A stretch of DNA of 64,000 nucleotides from Entonaema liquescens (taxonomy: Eukaryota; Ascomycota; Sordariomycetes; Xylariales; Xylariaceae): the NCBI GenBank assembly GCA_902805475.1, contig CADCSX010000008.1, positions 558,001 through 622,000 on the forward strand, written 5' to 3'. This document shows positions 1-11,060 of this stretch, piece by piece. The position numbers were made by a program, and so were the translations under genes. How positions within the stretch are numbered: position 1 is the stretch's first letter; every line of letters starts with the position of its first letter. The notes under the pieces are model-generated. The model worked only from the letters and a program-made list of their open reading frames with translations. It was not told the DNA's origin and searched no databases.

Positions 1-1526
1 ACGCCCTTGGCCGCATTACGGATGCTTGCTCGCAGGCTATTGATCCCAATACGCATTTGGACCCTCTGATTCGATCTCTATTCGCCGGTGTCCATGATGT
101 TAAGATGGCAGCGTCTTGCTGTTGGGCTTTGATGAACTTGGCAGAACGCTTCTCTGGGGACTTTGACGCAGCTACCAATCCCATCACGCCTCACTTTAAC
201 CAGAGTGTTCAGAACCTTCTAGCTGTCACCTCGCAGCCTAACATAGAGACCGCCGTTCGTACCACTTCTTACGAGGTCCTCAGCGCATTTGTCCAGCATG
301 CCGCGACAGAGAGTTTCCCGGCCATTGCCCAACTCTCCGATGTAATCATCAAGCGACTCGAAGAGACTATCCCGCTCCAGAACCAGGTTGTCAGCATAGA
401 AGACAAGATTGCGTTGGAAGAGATGCAGACGAGCTTGAGCACCGTTCTACAGTCGATTATCCAGCGACTGGAGAAGGAAATTTCTCCTCAGGGAGACCGA
501 ATCATGCAGGTCTCGCTCCAGATTCTCAGCACGGCTGGAGCCAAATCGAGCGTCCCCGAGTCTATCTTCGCCACAATCAGTGGTCTAGCGAACGCGATGG
601 AAGAGGATTTCGTCAAGTACATGGATGCTTTCACTCCGTTCTTATACAACGCACTCGGAAACCAGGAGGAGCCCAGTCTCTGCTCCATGGCCATTGGATT
701 GGTCAGCGACATAACCCGATCAATGGGCGAGCGCAGCCAGCCGTACTGCGATAACTTTATGAACTATCTATTAAACAATCTGAGGGTTTGTCTTTTCTCA
801 TATTTCCTAAATCTGCTTGAAATTTATCTTTTATACATCTGATCATCTACCGAACGATAAGTCTAACAAATCAGGTACAGAGTACGACCCTCTCAAACCA
901 GTTCAAGCCCGCCATCCTCCAATGCTTTGGCGACATTGCCAATGCTATCGGTGGGCACTTCGAGACTTACCTTTCGGTTGTTGCCCAGGTCCTACAACAG
1001 GCAGCGACCGTGACGGCGGCACCTGATGGTTCTTATGAACTTTACGACTACGTCATCTCCCTACGGGAAGGTATTATGGACGCTTGGGGTGGCATTATTG
1101 GGGCCATGAAGCTGAGCGGCAAGAGTAAGCTATTTCTGAACCCGTCTTGTATGCCAATGCTAACAGTCTAAAAGCCCCAGCTCTCCAACCCTATGTTTCG
1201 TCCATCTTCCAGCTACTGAACATCATATCTCAAGATATGAACCGCAGCGAGTCACTCATGCGATCGTCCATGGGAGTTATTGGGTAAGAGTACACGTAGC
1301 TTTCGCCTTGAGCATGGATGCTAACCGATATTATAGTGACCTGGCCGATGCTTTCCCCAATGGCGAGCTCGCCGAAGCTTTTAGACAAGATTGGATCACT
1401 GCTATGATCAAGGAGACCAAGACCAACCGGGAATTCCAGCCTCGCACGATCGACACAGCCCGATGGGCCCGAGAGCAGGTCAAGCGACAACTGGGTGGCT
1501 CCCAGGCTATCATGCAACAAACTTGA
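1..1526 (+). CDS. KAP95: Importin subunit beta-1 (karyopherin beta, Kap95), 3' part
   Basis: C-terminal half of the nuclear import receptor that carries importin-alpha/NLS cargo through the nuclear pore and is released by Ran-GTP. The gene enters from the left edge, so its 5' part is missing. Frame is open from base 3. Four exons fit: to 785, 881-1124, 1175-1283 and 1337-1526, with consistent phases and GT/AG ends. Helical HEAT-type repeats are visible, for example the segments around DVKMAASCCWALMNLAERF, CFGDIANAIGGHFETYL and MDAWGGIIGAMK, which match importin beta-1 order. The C-terminus WAREQVKRQL followed by an acidic-free tail is typical of fungal Kap95. The product ends at TGA 1524-1526. 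Identification is from recognised family sequence and is firm; the exact intron boundaries are inferred. Confidence 0.93.
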
Positions 1527-3532
1527 GCTTCGATAATCGAGTCGTTTGAGTTATTATCCACCCCATCCCACCCCATTCATATAAATGCACTACCACGCGT
1601 CACCACACTTGATCCTCCCGACGAGCAAGCCCGACTCAGGTCTGGCCTTGTATACAAAGTTCGGAGGGGAACCCAGCATCAGTATTTCCCACCCCGACCC
1701 CTACACCAAATGAATCCCATGTGTATATAGATTCCCTGTTCCCCTTACCCTAGTAATTCAATACCCCTTGTCACCGAACTCACTATGGAAATCCCCCTGT
1801 CACAACACGCAACCTACCCATACACCAACCCATTTTGCTGAGTTTTCCTTCGGTTTGGACTGCAAAGCCATAACGGAGATATGTCTAGTCCCTTTTAGAG
1901 AGAAGATCACGTCATGTACGCCCCTTTACTCCGGGTTTGGGGCCACGAAGTCATGTAAGGAAAGGCGAGGTGCGAAAGCAAAAGATAGAGAGGACGTTGC
2001 TATGTCATGCGAAGGGCATCAAGGCCTAACATAACTCCGCCGAGGTATTTTTCTAGTCTGATTCAAGTGAACAGACACGTTATGAAAAAGCCCGATTGGA
2101 AGTTCTACCGGCGGCGTCAAGGGATTCGGGGTCTGTTTTACTAGGACGAGGTGTTTTACTCGATCCCATCACCACCCGGACGCCCGCACAAGATTTACGA
2201 GGGTTTCCGAACTTTTCGTCACGCTGACCTAGGGAGTGAGCGTCGTTAGCAGGGTTTAAGGTCCGTTTTGTTTCGATACAACCGGACTGGACGGGGCCCT
2301 AAGTCCGGTTTCGAGACTCGCTCGCTTCATTTTATCCCTTCCCCCGAACGCGAAGAGAATTTGCGATGAGCATGGCATGGCTTGGCTTGGCTCGGTAGTG
2401 GTAGTGCAGTGCTGATATCTAACCAATAGATGCTGTTTCTACCCATGCGATCGGCTTTGAATTGAACAAGTGTGCGTAATTGTGATTGTAGTTGTGACTT
2501 AAGATGTGAAGTACAAAACATGTAAGGTGCTAGTCGTTCTGTAAATAGTATGATATTGTTCCTGTAAGGTTCGATTGGGTTTAAGAATAACTAATAGTCT
2601 CGTTTCGATGGTCTATTCAACATGCTGTAAGTGGTTCTAGGTCGAATGACCACATCACGGATACTCTCATCAAATGTATGTACTGTAGGTGGTAGCAAGG
2701 AAATGCAGAATATTCAGAAGTGAGTCGGATTTATCACATAACAGGTCCCTAACCCCATCATGAGCGTATTTCCTACCTCCTTCTATTTTCGTCCTTTATA
2801 TACCTATTCATTCCCCATTGCACTCTTAGACGCAATGAAATAGCTGGCTACACAGGCCAGTGTTGAAAGGTCGGATAGTGGTTAGTGATGAGCAGCAGCG
2901 TATATCGCCGTGCTCTTAGGTGGCTGATTAGCCGGAGAAGAAAACGAATCGCATTAGGCCGACTAGGCTCGTGGATGGAATATGTAATGTGCCTTACTCT
3001 AGAGTAGGTAGTTATTGAAAATTTTATATTCGTAACCCTATCAACAACGGTAAAACCCCATGCCCAACGACGAGATCTCCAACTTCATCCAATTTCAGTT
3101 TAAACTCCAACGCTAAAATCAAACAAGCAATATACCACATGCACCTAGATCCTTGGAAACCCTGCGTATATACAGCATAGCTACCTCATAGATAACACAG
3201 TCTTTCCTACACTCCGTCTAGGTACTCGTACCTGTAGTATCGGGATACGTGTTCCTATTCCATTTTCCATCCTGAATACAAATCCAAATCCGTAGTGAAA
3301 ACAAATTCCCCTCGACAATTAGATACATCGTGGGTATAGAAGTATACAGGTAGAGTTATATATGTGCCCAAGTATCGTGAACGCTTTGAAATCAAATTCG
3401 TTATATCATCTCGTAGTATTTTCCGGCTTATCGACGACCTCTACCAGATCATGGCTTTGTAGAATCCTCGTCAGGTCGTCGAATATTCCGTTTCGCCTAA
3501 GGTATTCGGTCATACATGTAATGGTACTTATC
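1527..3532. other. Intergenic region between KAP95 and the Zn2Cys6 gene
   Basis: About 2 kb separating two convergent genes, so it should hold both 3' UTRs and terminators. I see no convincing coding sequence; the short open frames lack family resemblance and codon structure. Short AGGTAGGT-type motifs begin to appear near 3000-3240. Confidence 0.6.
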
Positions 3533-6476
3533 TTAAGACTGGGGGAGGTAACTAGGGATATCGTATGCGGTGTACACTAGGCCCGCAGGATCCGTCGGGG
3601 GCCATTGACCCCCAGCACCGTCAACGAGCATCTGCAGGTTACTATCGAAGCCATCGTTGAGCGTCGTCGCCGACGGATACTCGGTATAATAAGCAGTAGG
3701 TTGGTGTTGATACGGATCCATGGTCGTAGGTGTTGGTGTAGGCATATGGTGGGATGCTTCGGCTAACATATCAAGCCCTGAACCTGTATAGACCTGCTGT
3801 GGGTAATTTTGTTGGAGTGGTGGTTGCGGCGAACTTGATTGTTGATGATGTGCTCCGTATGGTGTTTGTGATAAAGGGGGAAGGTACACTGTTTGTGCAA
3901 AGCCAGGCTGCGTCTGTTGTAACGGCGCCAGCCGCTGGGGTTCAGGTCTTCTCTGACTGGGAGTTGCTCTCGTTCGTCCGTATATGGCGTTGGTGGTGTA
4001 GAGCGTATCCGACCAAGCTGGGCAGATTCAGACTGAACATAGCTCGTGGTTGTACGAGGGTGCATAACAGTGAGGGCGTAAGGTTGAGGTTCTTTCTGTA
4101 GTTCAAGTTAGTTAACCCTCAGCTTTTCCTTGCAATGCTACTTACCCCGTCAGTCATGGTACCGGCCTGGAACGATATCCTCTTGGGATTCGGGTCCTCG
4201 TACCATTTCTCCAAACCATTGCACCAGGTCTCGGCTAGAGGCCACGCCTTCTGGCATTCTCTTAGGATGGCCACGATATGAGTATACATAGCACGGCCTT
4301 CGGCTTGTATCCTGTCGATATTTTGTCCTGCGTGATGGACATCCACTGGTCAAGACTTAGTAATTAACGCCCCCTATCGACACCTCGCTTGGGTAGCTTG
4401 GGAAAGTAAACTCTTACATTGAGGGAATTTGCATAGATAAGATGCTAGTAACCCACAGCCATAAATAATGAAGCCCTATAAATATTAGTAAATACCTACT
4501 TATAAGTCATTTATTTCACTTACAGCCATTTGAGAACCAACTCTTCCTACTTCGACCCCGGCTTCATAATGAGCCTCAATCTGAGCGTATAATCTTCTGA
4601 CGTTAAAGAATAGTTCCTGTGCCATGCTCTTGTAGAATATAACATCAGGATGAGCAGGGTTACCCTGAGCATGGCGAATCATACTAATCTCTATGTTAGT
4701 ATAATTCAAAAGTTGATGGCATTGACTGACTTACTCTTCCATATATTCTTTGCGAAGGACGATATGGCAGAGCCGGAAACAGCCAGTCATGCCAAGATAC
4801 GCCTAATACTGGTGTTATTAATACACTCGGGATAAAGGGGGAGGACTATGCCTGTACCAAATCTTCTGCGAAATTTCTATAACCGCTAAGCAGTATTTTA
4901 TTAAAGGTGTGTTCGCTCGGGAGACCATCTTCAAACTCCAGAAGTTTTCGATTTAGCTTGGCGTATTCACTCGAACTATCATTTGGGCGTCCACTTTTTC
5001 TGTTGAAAAGGAGTCGTCGAGCAATGATGCCCCATAAGTTGTGAACTTGCATTAGTGATGCGAATAGGGACCTCGGCTTGAGTGTGGTAAGACTCGGATC
5101 TTGGAGGGCGGGTGGTGTGCCATCGAGAGCTGCACGTCGCTCGGGAATCTTGCCGGTATCAAATTCAGCTTCATCGCTGGGAAGAAGAGCTGTGATATCG
5201 CCGGGGTCAAGGGATAACGGCTTGTATGGACCAGAATGAAGATTGTCTTGGCCTAACTATCTAGTTAGAGGCAAGAAGATAGTAGTCTTTGGGTTAACAT
5301 ACTATGTAGCATCCACTATATACTCAAAAGATACTCGTTAGATCCGCCATTAATTAGTCTGGAATATATCAAGGATAAAATGCTTTCATATTGGATTGGG
5401 ATAGTTCAGGGCCATTGACTCACGAATGTGCGTCTAGCGGACTCTGCCCGAATCCTATGCCCTACAGGCGATTGATCTGTAATAGGACTATACGCCTCTT
5501 CTCGGTGGAGTCGCATCAGCGCGGCCATCCTGAAGGCGATACCTGCGCTGATCTTCTGAAAGTCAGAACCACTGAGTTATCTAACTATTCCTATCAGAGG
5601 TATCTTACGTAGCTTGTATTCGATTTTCCACTTCCTTGCTCGGCGATACTTAACACATAGAAGGCCTGGCATCGTTCAAGGGTGGGCTGCTTATATAGTT
5701 CGTGAATAGCTAAGCATTGCGCCCTGTGCATAAACTCGGTGACCGCTGTGAGACCGTCGCCGTAGGTTTCTATCATAGTCTTATTGAACCTAGCAGAAAT
5801 AGCGAGAATACTCAGCAGTAGAAATACGTTGACGGATGAAGGGTTTTCTTTGACAAGTTTAGGAAACATCTTCTTTGGAATGAAACCTAGTTGAAAATAA
5901 TTCCTGGTAAAAGTATTGATGCCGTCGACGACGATGTCAACTCCCGGGAGGAGTTCCCACTCGTTGTCAGGCTTGGGAGGTTTGTAGTCGGCAAGTGAAT
6001 TCCGAGGGAGACTAGGAGAAGATGATTCATTCTTGACTTTGGCGTCGCCTCTGGCTTTCTTATCGGCTCTTTGGCGTGGATGTCGAAACTGCCGATCTTG
6101 GTCTGAGTCTCCGCGAGAAGGAAAAACGCTGGTATTACGTATAAGCTCGAATACCTAATATGTCAATATGAAGGGAAACTTGAGATTGATTAACTACCAT
6201 TCCTCAGGTACATTCGCTTCTAAACAAGACTTGCACGGGGGTGCCTTGTCATGAATACACTTGCTGCGCATCCGGCGACATCTAAGAAGGAACCGACTTT
6301 CAGCGACCACGTCACTATCTCTTTAAGGGCAGTACATAATACCTTCGGCATGCGATGGGAGCACGCCGCTTAATCGGCGCCGCATTTTTCGGATCGGGAT
6401 TGACGGACCCAGCAGGCGTAGACGGTTGCGGAGACGAAGAAGTAGGCTCAATCTCGGGATCCGGTACCATGGCCAT
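3533..6476 (-). CDS. Zn2Cys6 fungal-specific transcription factor, 11 exons
   Basis: Nuclear regulator with an N-terminal Gal4-type binuclear zinc cluster and a fungal transcription-factor middle homology region. Exons I can phase on the minus strand: 6476-6343, 6281-6198, 6128-5609, 5555-5424, 5315-5303, 5252-4858, 4802-4735, 4683-4524, 4475-4418, 4345-4146 and 4095-3533. The zinc cluster is built across three exons: CRRCRRMRSKC, then PPCKSC, with the sixth cysteine created at the 6198/6128 splice (codon TG|C), followed by VFPSRGDSDQDRQFRHPR. The middle region includes FRMAALMRLHREE, WMLHSQDNLHSGPYKP and RNFAEDLAYLGMTGCFRLCH. The C-terminus is Gln/Pro-rich, as in an activation domain. Start is ATG 6476 (a second ATG lies two codons on). 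Frame switches inside the last exon at about 3890-4010 (see findings). Targets are unknown. Confidence 0.85.
5303..5315 (-). other. 13-nt microexon of the Zn2Cys6 gene
   Basis: The exon TGGATGCTACATA sits between an acceptor ending in TATATAG and a donor GTATGT. It is phase 0 on entry and phase 1 on exit. It joins the preceding exon (ending RRTF) to the next (beginning within the Ser codon of SQDNLHSG), giving the TFWMLHSQDN segment expected of this family. Without it the flanking exons do not read through. Confidence 0.75.
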
Positions 6477-8857
6477 TACGGAACTTTTTGTAAGACGCGG
6501 GACCGTTTAGCGTCTTGGACAAGTCGAATCTAAAGTCACACAACAAGTCCCAAATTTAGGAATCGGACCCGCGATGTAACTAATAACTTAGGTAGTTTTA
6601 TCCATCCCCAAGGAAAGCGGCCGCGGAGTCAGCAGCTAGCTAGCTTGACTCTAGTCTTAGTCTTATAGCTAATCCTCGTGCCAGATCCGACGCTTTGGTT
6701 GTGTTGGATGGATTATGTATGTTTATTGTATATTGATTATATTACTCAATAGGATAAAAGTTGAAGATCGTGGGTTGTATACAATATACAATAGTAAGAT
6801 GGGTTAGGTCTATCCTCGTATCACGTCGTATGCATTTAAAAGCTTAGAGATGATATAAAAAGGTAAGGAAGAATTGATTTGAGCGGTAAAATAACGATAG
6901 AAGATGGCTGGACCACGGAGCCTTACGGGATTATCAACCTGGTCGATCTCTGGATAGAGTGCAAGGCATTCGCAGGCATAGACATCTTCTAATACCACCC
7001 CCAATTCGATGACCCTAGCCTAGCTCAGCCTAGTCCCCAGCTCTTTGAAGATACGTAAGCGAGACCGGGTAAGGCCAGCGTTGTAACGCGGTGGTTCAGT
7101 CCCGTGCGGTGGGAAGGGAAAAGGAGGTTCGAGAGAGAGAGAGAAACTGAGAAAAAGGGTGGGTTTGGATTACTATGTGTTAGGGTACGTAAACGAATGT
7201 ACCTAACTTAAAGTATGGTCCGTAATATAAAACATGACATTACACGTTAGGTACATGATGTAGACGCTTTGACTTTCAATAGATCCGACAAACGTAGTTC
7301 GTGGTTGCCTACTATATATGTGTGTTGTATGCAAGGCAAGCACATCCATCCGTCTATCCATCCATACCTTCTATAACTTATCAGTCATATACTAGGTACC
7401 TACCCAGGCATTATACATCAACGTACATACAATACAATTGCCTTGTACCGCTTTATACAGATAAGGTATAAATCCGGCATGGCAACCGGGGGTTAACCAT
7501 ACATGTACCTACCGTATGTAGGGCTAAGCATTCGGGCCGCTATATTTATCGGTTCCTTTCCGATTCATTCTAAGGGAAGGAATGCAGCAGCTGCAAGCTC
7601 TATACAAATCTCCCGCGGTTACAACAGAATATGCTTATTAAACTAGATTTTACCATTATGATAGGCCCTAGATACCCGACAGACTGCTTCATCCTTGGTA
7701 TGTTACTTACCTAACGTATCGCTGGTTGATCCCAACCCTAACCCCAACCACATTAGATATTCTGGGGCCCCAGGCTGATCAATGCTACGCTCCCAAAGCC
7801 GGACCCCTTGCCCTATATTTCGATGCCTGCTACACCGCACATCTATGTACTAGGCGTCTTACTTGGTACTAGCCATGATTTACTTTGAGCTTAATCTTCC
7901 TTATTACCAAGCGGCTGTGATCACTCGGCATACAGCCTGGTCAGGTTGTTTCTAGGGGCAAGGAATAAATGACTGCCTATCCTTCTACTAAACTCATAAG
8001 CTATAGCTGACACGTCAAAGACAAATGGATGAGTAACAAGGTGGATAACTACCTAAATAACTCTGGAAATTATGTATACGCGGGTTCATTTTAAATCGAA
8101 GTTTCTACGTACACCAAATCTCAAATTATACCAACTATAGGCCCATAGAGGGTGTGATCAATAATTGGGTGGGAAGTAGTAGATATGTATTGACTTGGAA
8201 TATTCTAGTCGTGAATATTTCAAGTAGATATAAGACTATATTTGGGCAAAATAAATTGCGGCTCGAATTATATACATGATTCTTAATGGAATAATTGAAT
8301 ATTTACTTGAAAAAAATATTAGATACTCATTAGATACCAGACATTAAGACTTATCATGCAATAGCATTTCAGCGCAATGTATATTGCTAACCATCATATT
8401 ATATAATTCGAATGTTGGGCTCTCCTTGCATCGTCTCCCTAGACTATACTCGGCCCTTAAGCACCGTGAGCTCCCCTCCTTGAGCTAGCGGTGACACGTC
8501 CATATGATAACGTTGAAGCTCCCGTTCCAATCCTTATCCAAAGTCCCTTGAGGCGAATCCCCCCCGAGCCCGAAAGCTCTAATCTACTCGTACTCGCCCA
8601 ATGCAGACAAAACAAATCAAACTCCAGAAAACGCCAACCCGCTAAATGCACCAATGCTAGCCAGTACCGCGACCCGTTTTCCGAGGGCCGCCACCCTCAG
8701 CTGACTCTAATGACTAATGTAAGTATTATACACGAAGGTCTAAAAGGCCAGCGCTGAGAAATATGTACGCGCGAAAATGATGCCATGTCTGATGAATGAA
8801 CTTTTGAGCGTGACAAAGGGAAATGTGATATTAAGTTGATATAATTGTTTCGGGGAA
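6477..8857. other. Intergenic region upstream of the Zn2Cys6 gene
   Basis: About 2.4 kb holding the promoter of the regulator and the 3' end of SEC2. It becomes AT-rich after 7150 and contains an (AG)n stretch at about 7130-7150. No gene is supported. Confidence 0.5.
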
Positions 8858-10900
8858 TCATTCGGGTGCTTCTTTGTCGGAAGCATTAGGTATTGTAAGT
8901 GATAATCGTTGGCTTTTCCCCGTGTCTACATCCGTAAGCTCCAGGTGTTCAATCGAGTCTCCAGCGCTACCAGCACCCTGGTCTTCTAAATTGAGAGCGG
9001 CCTGTTCCGACTGCTTCTCCTGATTGAGATCGGCCGGCTTCGGAGTCGACTCGGATTCGCCGGGTGTGACAATTTCCACGGTTTCGGTCTTATTTTCTTC
9101 GATCGGAATCCTGTTCGCGTCTTGACTATTTCGAGTGGACGGCTCTTCGACACTGCTGGGATGCACATGGCTAATGACTGGGACGACACCGCCTCCTATG
9201 CGGCACCAGAACATTTGGTCCCGCAACCGGACACTCTCTTCCCAAGCAGCCCGTTCAGACTCTGCATCCTCCGCACGCCAGTGTCCGTCTTTCACCATAC
9301 GTAGGAAACCAAGGAAGTCACAAGTTGATCTCACACGGTCGAGACAATATTTGCAAAGAGGATATCGTTGGGCGGAATCCGACTCGCTCGTCCGGAAACG
9401 ATGATTTCGCAGGTGAGACTCGTCCTTACGAGCTTCACCGCAAAGCGAGCAAGGATAGAACTGGGGTTTGCTGATAGACTGGAATGGAGAACTTGTAGGA
9501 ACTGGTTCTACGACAAGAGATCCCTCAGTCATGGCGTTGAGAACAGACCGGCGCGCGAGCCAGGAAAGGCCCGGTGCTGTGTCGAGGCGTAAAGTGGGCT
9601 CAATATCCTCAGCTAGGACCCTCTTGTAAAATTTGGTATCTTTCAGGGGTGGTAAAGGGGCAGAAGAAGCTGCAGACCCTGCGCTAAGGACCGAGGCAGG
9701 AGTGTTCGGTGTTTGCGGAGAAGCATTGGAGCTTGGTGCTTCGAAGGTTGATAAAGAAGCAGTTGACGAATTCGATGGGGCGGAAGCATGTCTGGAAGTA
9801 AGGCCGAGAAGAGGATTAAGTCCGCTATAGGACCCAGACGAGGCACGACTATTAGATGCTCTCTTCGACGTCTGTATTAGTGATACAAAATCATCGTAGG
9901 CGTGTAAATCGGTTCTCAATACGGGATGTATAAGGTGTGGGAGATTCGTCGGGTATGTAGGAACAAGCTGCTCCGCAACAGAATGTGGGCCTCCTTCTGA
10001 TATTTGAGTATCGTCGTCTCTCGATTCGAACTTGCTAAATCCCGGAGATGACGGCGCGGTACCACTATGATCATCGCGCTCAATCGTCATCTGCTCCATG
10101 ACGAGTTTGAGCTCAGCTAGTTGCTCTTGCTGTGACTTTAGAAGGCTTTCCGTATCAGCTAGCTGCGCTTTTAATTGTTCGTTTTTTCGATGAAGGGCAT
10201 CCTGCTCTCTCTTAGCGTCTTCTTTCGCAGTAATAACCATCCTGTTAGCTTCCTCGAACAAGGAAACTGTCAATGTCTCCAACTCTTGTTCGATTTTCTT
10301 TTTGTCCTTTTCGACTTCGGCCCGTAGCCTCTTCTCTTCAACAATGCGCGCGAGTAGTTTACTCTTTTCGCTTTCGACATTTTTGCGCTTAACCCAAACG
10401 TCGCCCGATAGCGTTTCTTGTTGTCGTGCTACCAGTGCCTCTAGTTCTCTGACTCGTTCTCGGGAGGCCTCCAAATCCTGTCTTGTCGCCGAAAGTGTGT
10501 CGTCGAGACTAGTTTGATGATTAATTGCGTTAATGAGCTTGGTGCTTAATGTGGCGACTTCCTGGTCCAAATCGGGGTGAAGATTACTACTTGCGACAGA
10601 CCCAGCGCGCGTTCGAGGGTCGGGTAAAGTGCTGTGGTCCTGATCCTCCATGAGAGAACTTTGAGACGCCATCCTCCTAGGTTCGGGCACAGTAAGAGAA
10701 TTGACATTGGTTGGCGGTACCATCATTTCGGCGGCTATGTTCGACGAAGACTGGGACTTAGCCGGGGATCTCGACCGGGAGAAGGCGGACGGAGACATGC
10801 TCGAGAGCGATCGAAGATGGCCAAAGGTACGCTGCGGACCGGGGCTTGGGCTCCGGTGCTGCGACCAGGCGGCGACATGGACAAAGCTGAACCAGGTCAT
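8858..10900 (-). CDS. SEC2: Rab guanine nucleotide exchange factor Sec2
   Basis: GDP/GTP exchange factor for the secretory Rab Sec4, acting on post-Golgi vesicles in polarised exocytosis. Order in the 680-aa frame: a Ser/Pro-rich N-terminus; a long coiled coil at about residues 110-270 that carries the Sec2/Rabin8 hallmark TVSLFEEANRMV; a Ser-rich linker; and a conserved C-terminal module at about 465-580 with paired cysteines (CSLCGEARKDESHLRNH, CKYCLDRVRSTCDFLGF), presumably metal binding. The tail is acidic. The start is doubtful. ATG 10900 lies inside a good intron 3' end (ACTAAC branch, TTCAG acceptor at 10887), and a strong GTAAGT donor sits at 11060. The true start may therefore be the in-frame Met at 10798 or lie in an upstream exon. 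The family call is firm. Confidence 0.9.
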   Translation of the reverse strand: MTWFSFVHVAAWSQHRSPSPGPQRTFGHLRSLSSMSPSAFSRSRSPAKSQSSSNIAAEMMVPPTNVNSLTVPEPRRMASQSSLMEDQDHSTLPDPRTRAGSVASSNLHPDLDQEVATLSTKLINAINHQTSLDDTLSATRQDLEASRERVRELEALVARQQETLSGDVWVKRKNVESEKSKLLARIVEEKRLRAEVEKDKKKIEQELETLTVSLFEEANRMVITAKEDAKREQDALHRKNEQLKAQLADTESLLKSQQEQLAELKLVMEQMTIERDDHSGTAPSSPGFSKFESRDDDTQISEGGPHSVAEQLVPTYPTNLPHLIHPVLRTDLHAYDDFVSLIQTSKRASNSRASSGSYSGLNPLLGLTSRHASAPSNSSTASLSTFEAPSSNASPQTPNTPASVLSAGSAASSAPLPPLKDTKFYKRVLAEDIEPTLRLDTAPGLSWLARRSVLNAMTEGSLVVEPVPTSSPFQSISKPQFYPCSLCGEARKDESHLRNHRFRTSESDSAQRYPLCKYCLDRVRSTCDFLGFLRMVKDGHWRAEDAESERAAWEESVRLRDQMFWCRIGGGVVPVISHVHPSSVEEPSTRNSQDANRIPIEENKTETVEIVTPGESESTPKPADLNQEKQSEQAALNLEDQGAGSAGDSIEHLELTDVDTGKSQRLSLTIPNASDKEAPE

Positions 10901-11060
10901 ATGTTAGTATGGCATATAAGAGTGATTAAATCATGAACCCAAGTATTCAGTAGTGTTGGCCTCGGGTGACCACAGCAGAACAACTGAGAAGCGACTATGG
11001 TAGTCACAAGTTATGCGATTCGAGTGGTATTTGGCGCGATAGAATATGAATAGAACTTAC
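10887..11060 (-). other. Probable 5' intron of SEC2
   Basis: On the minus strand a GTAAGTTC donor follows GGAGTC at 11061. A matching ACTAAC branch site and TTCAG acceptor end at 10887. The spliced phase keeps the downstream Sec2 frame open and adds upstream codons ending in PPAVKLES, but I found no in-frame ATG before it, so the first exon may be incomplete or UTR. Confidence 0.5.

Noticed and set aside
7050..7110. Possible tRNA-like GGTTCAGTCCC box
   Set aside because: No matching A box and no cloverleaf arms that I could pair.
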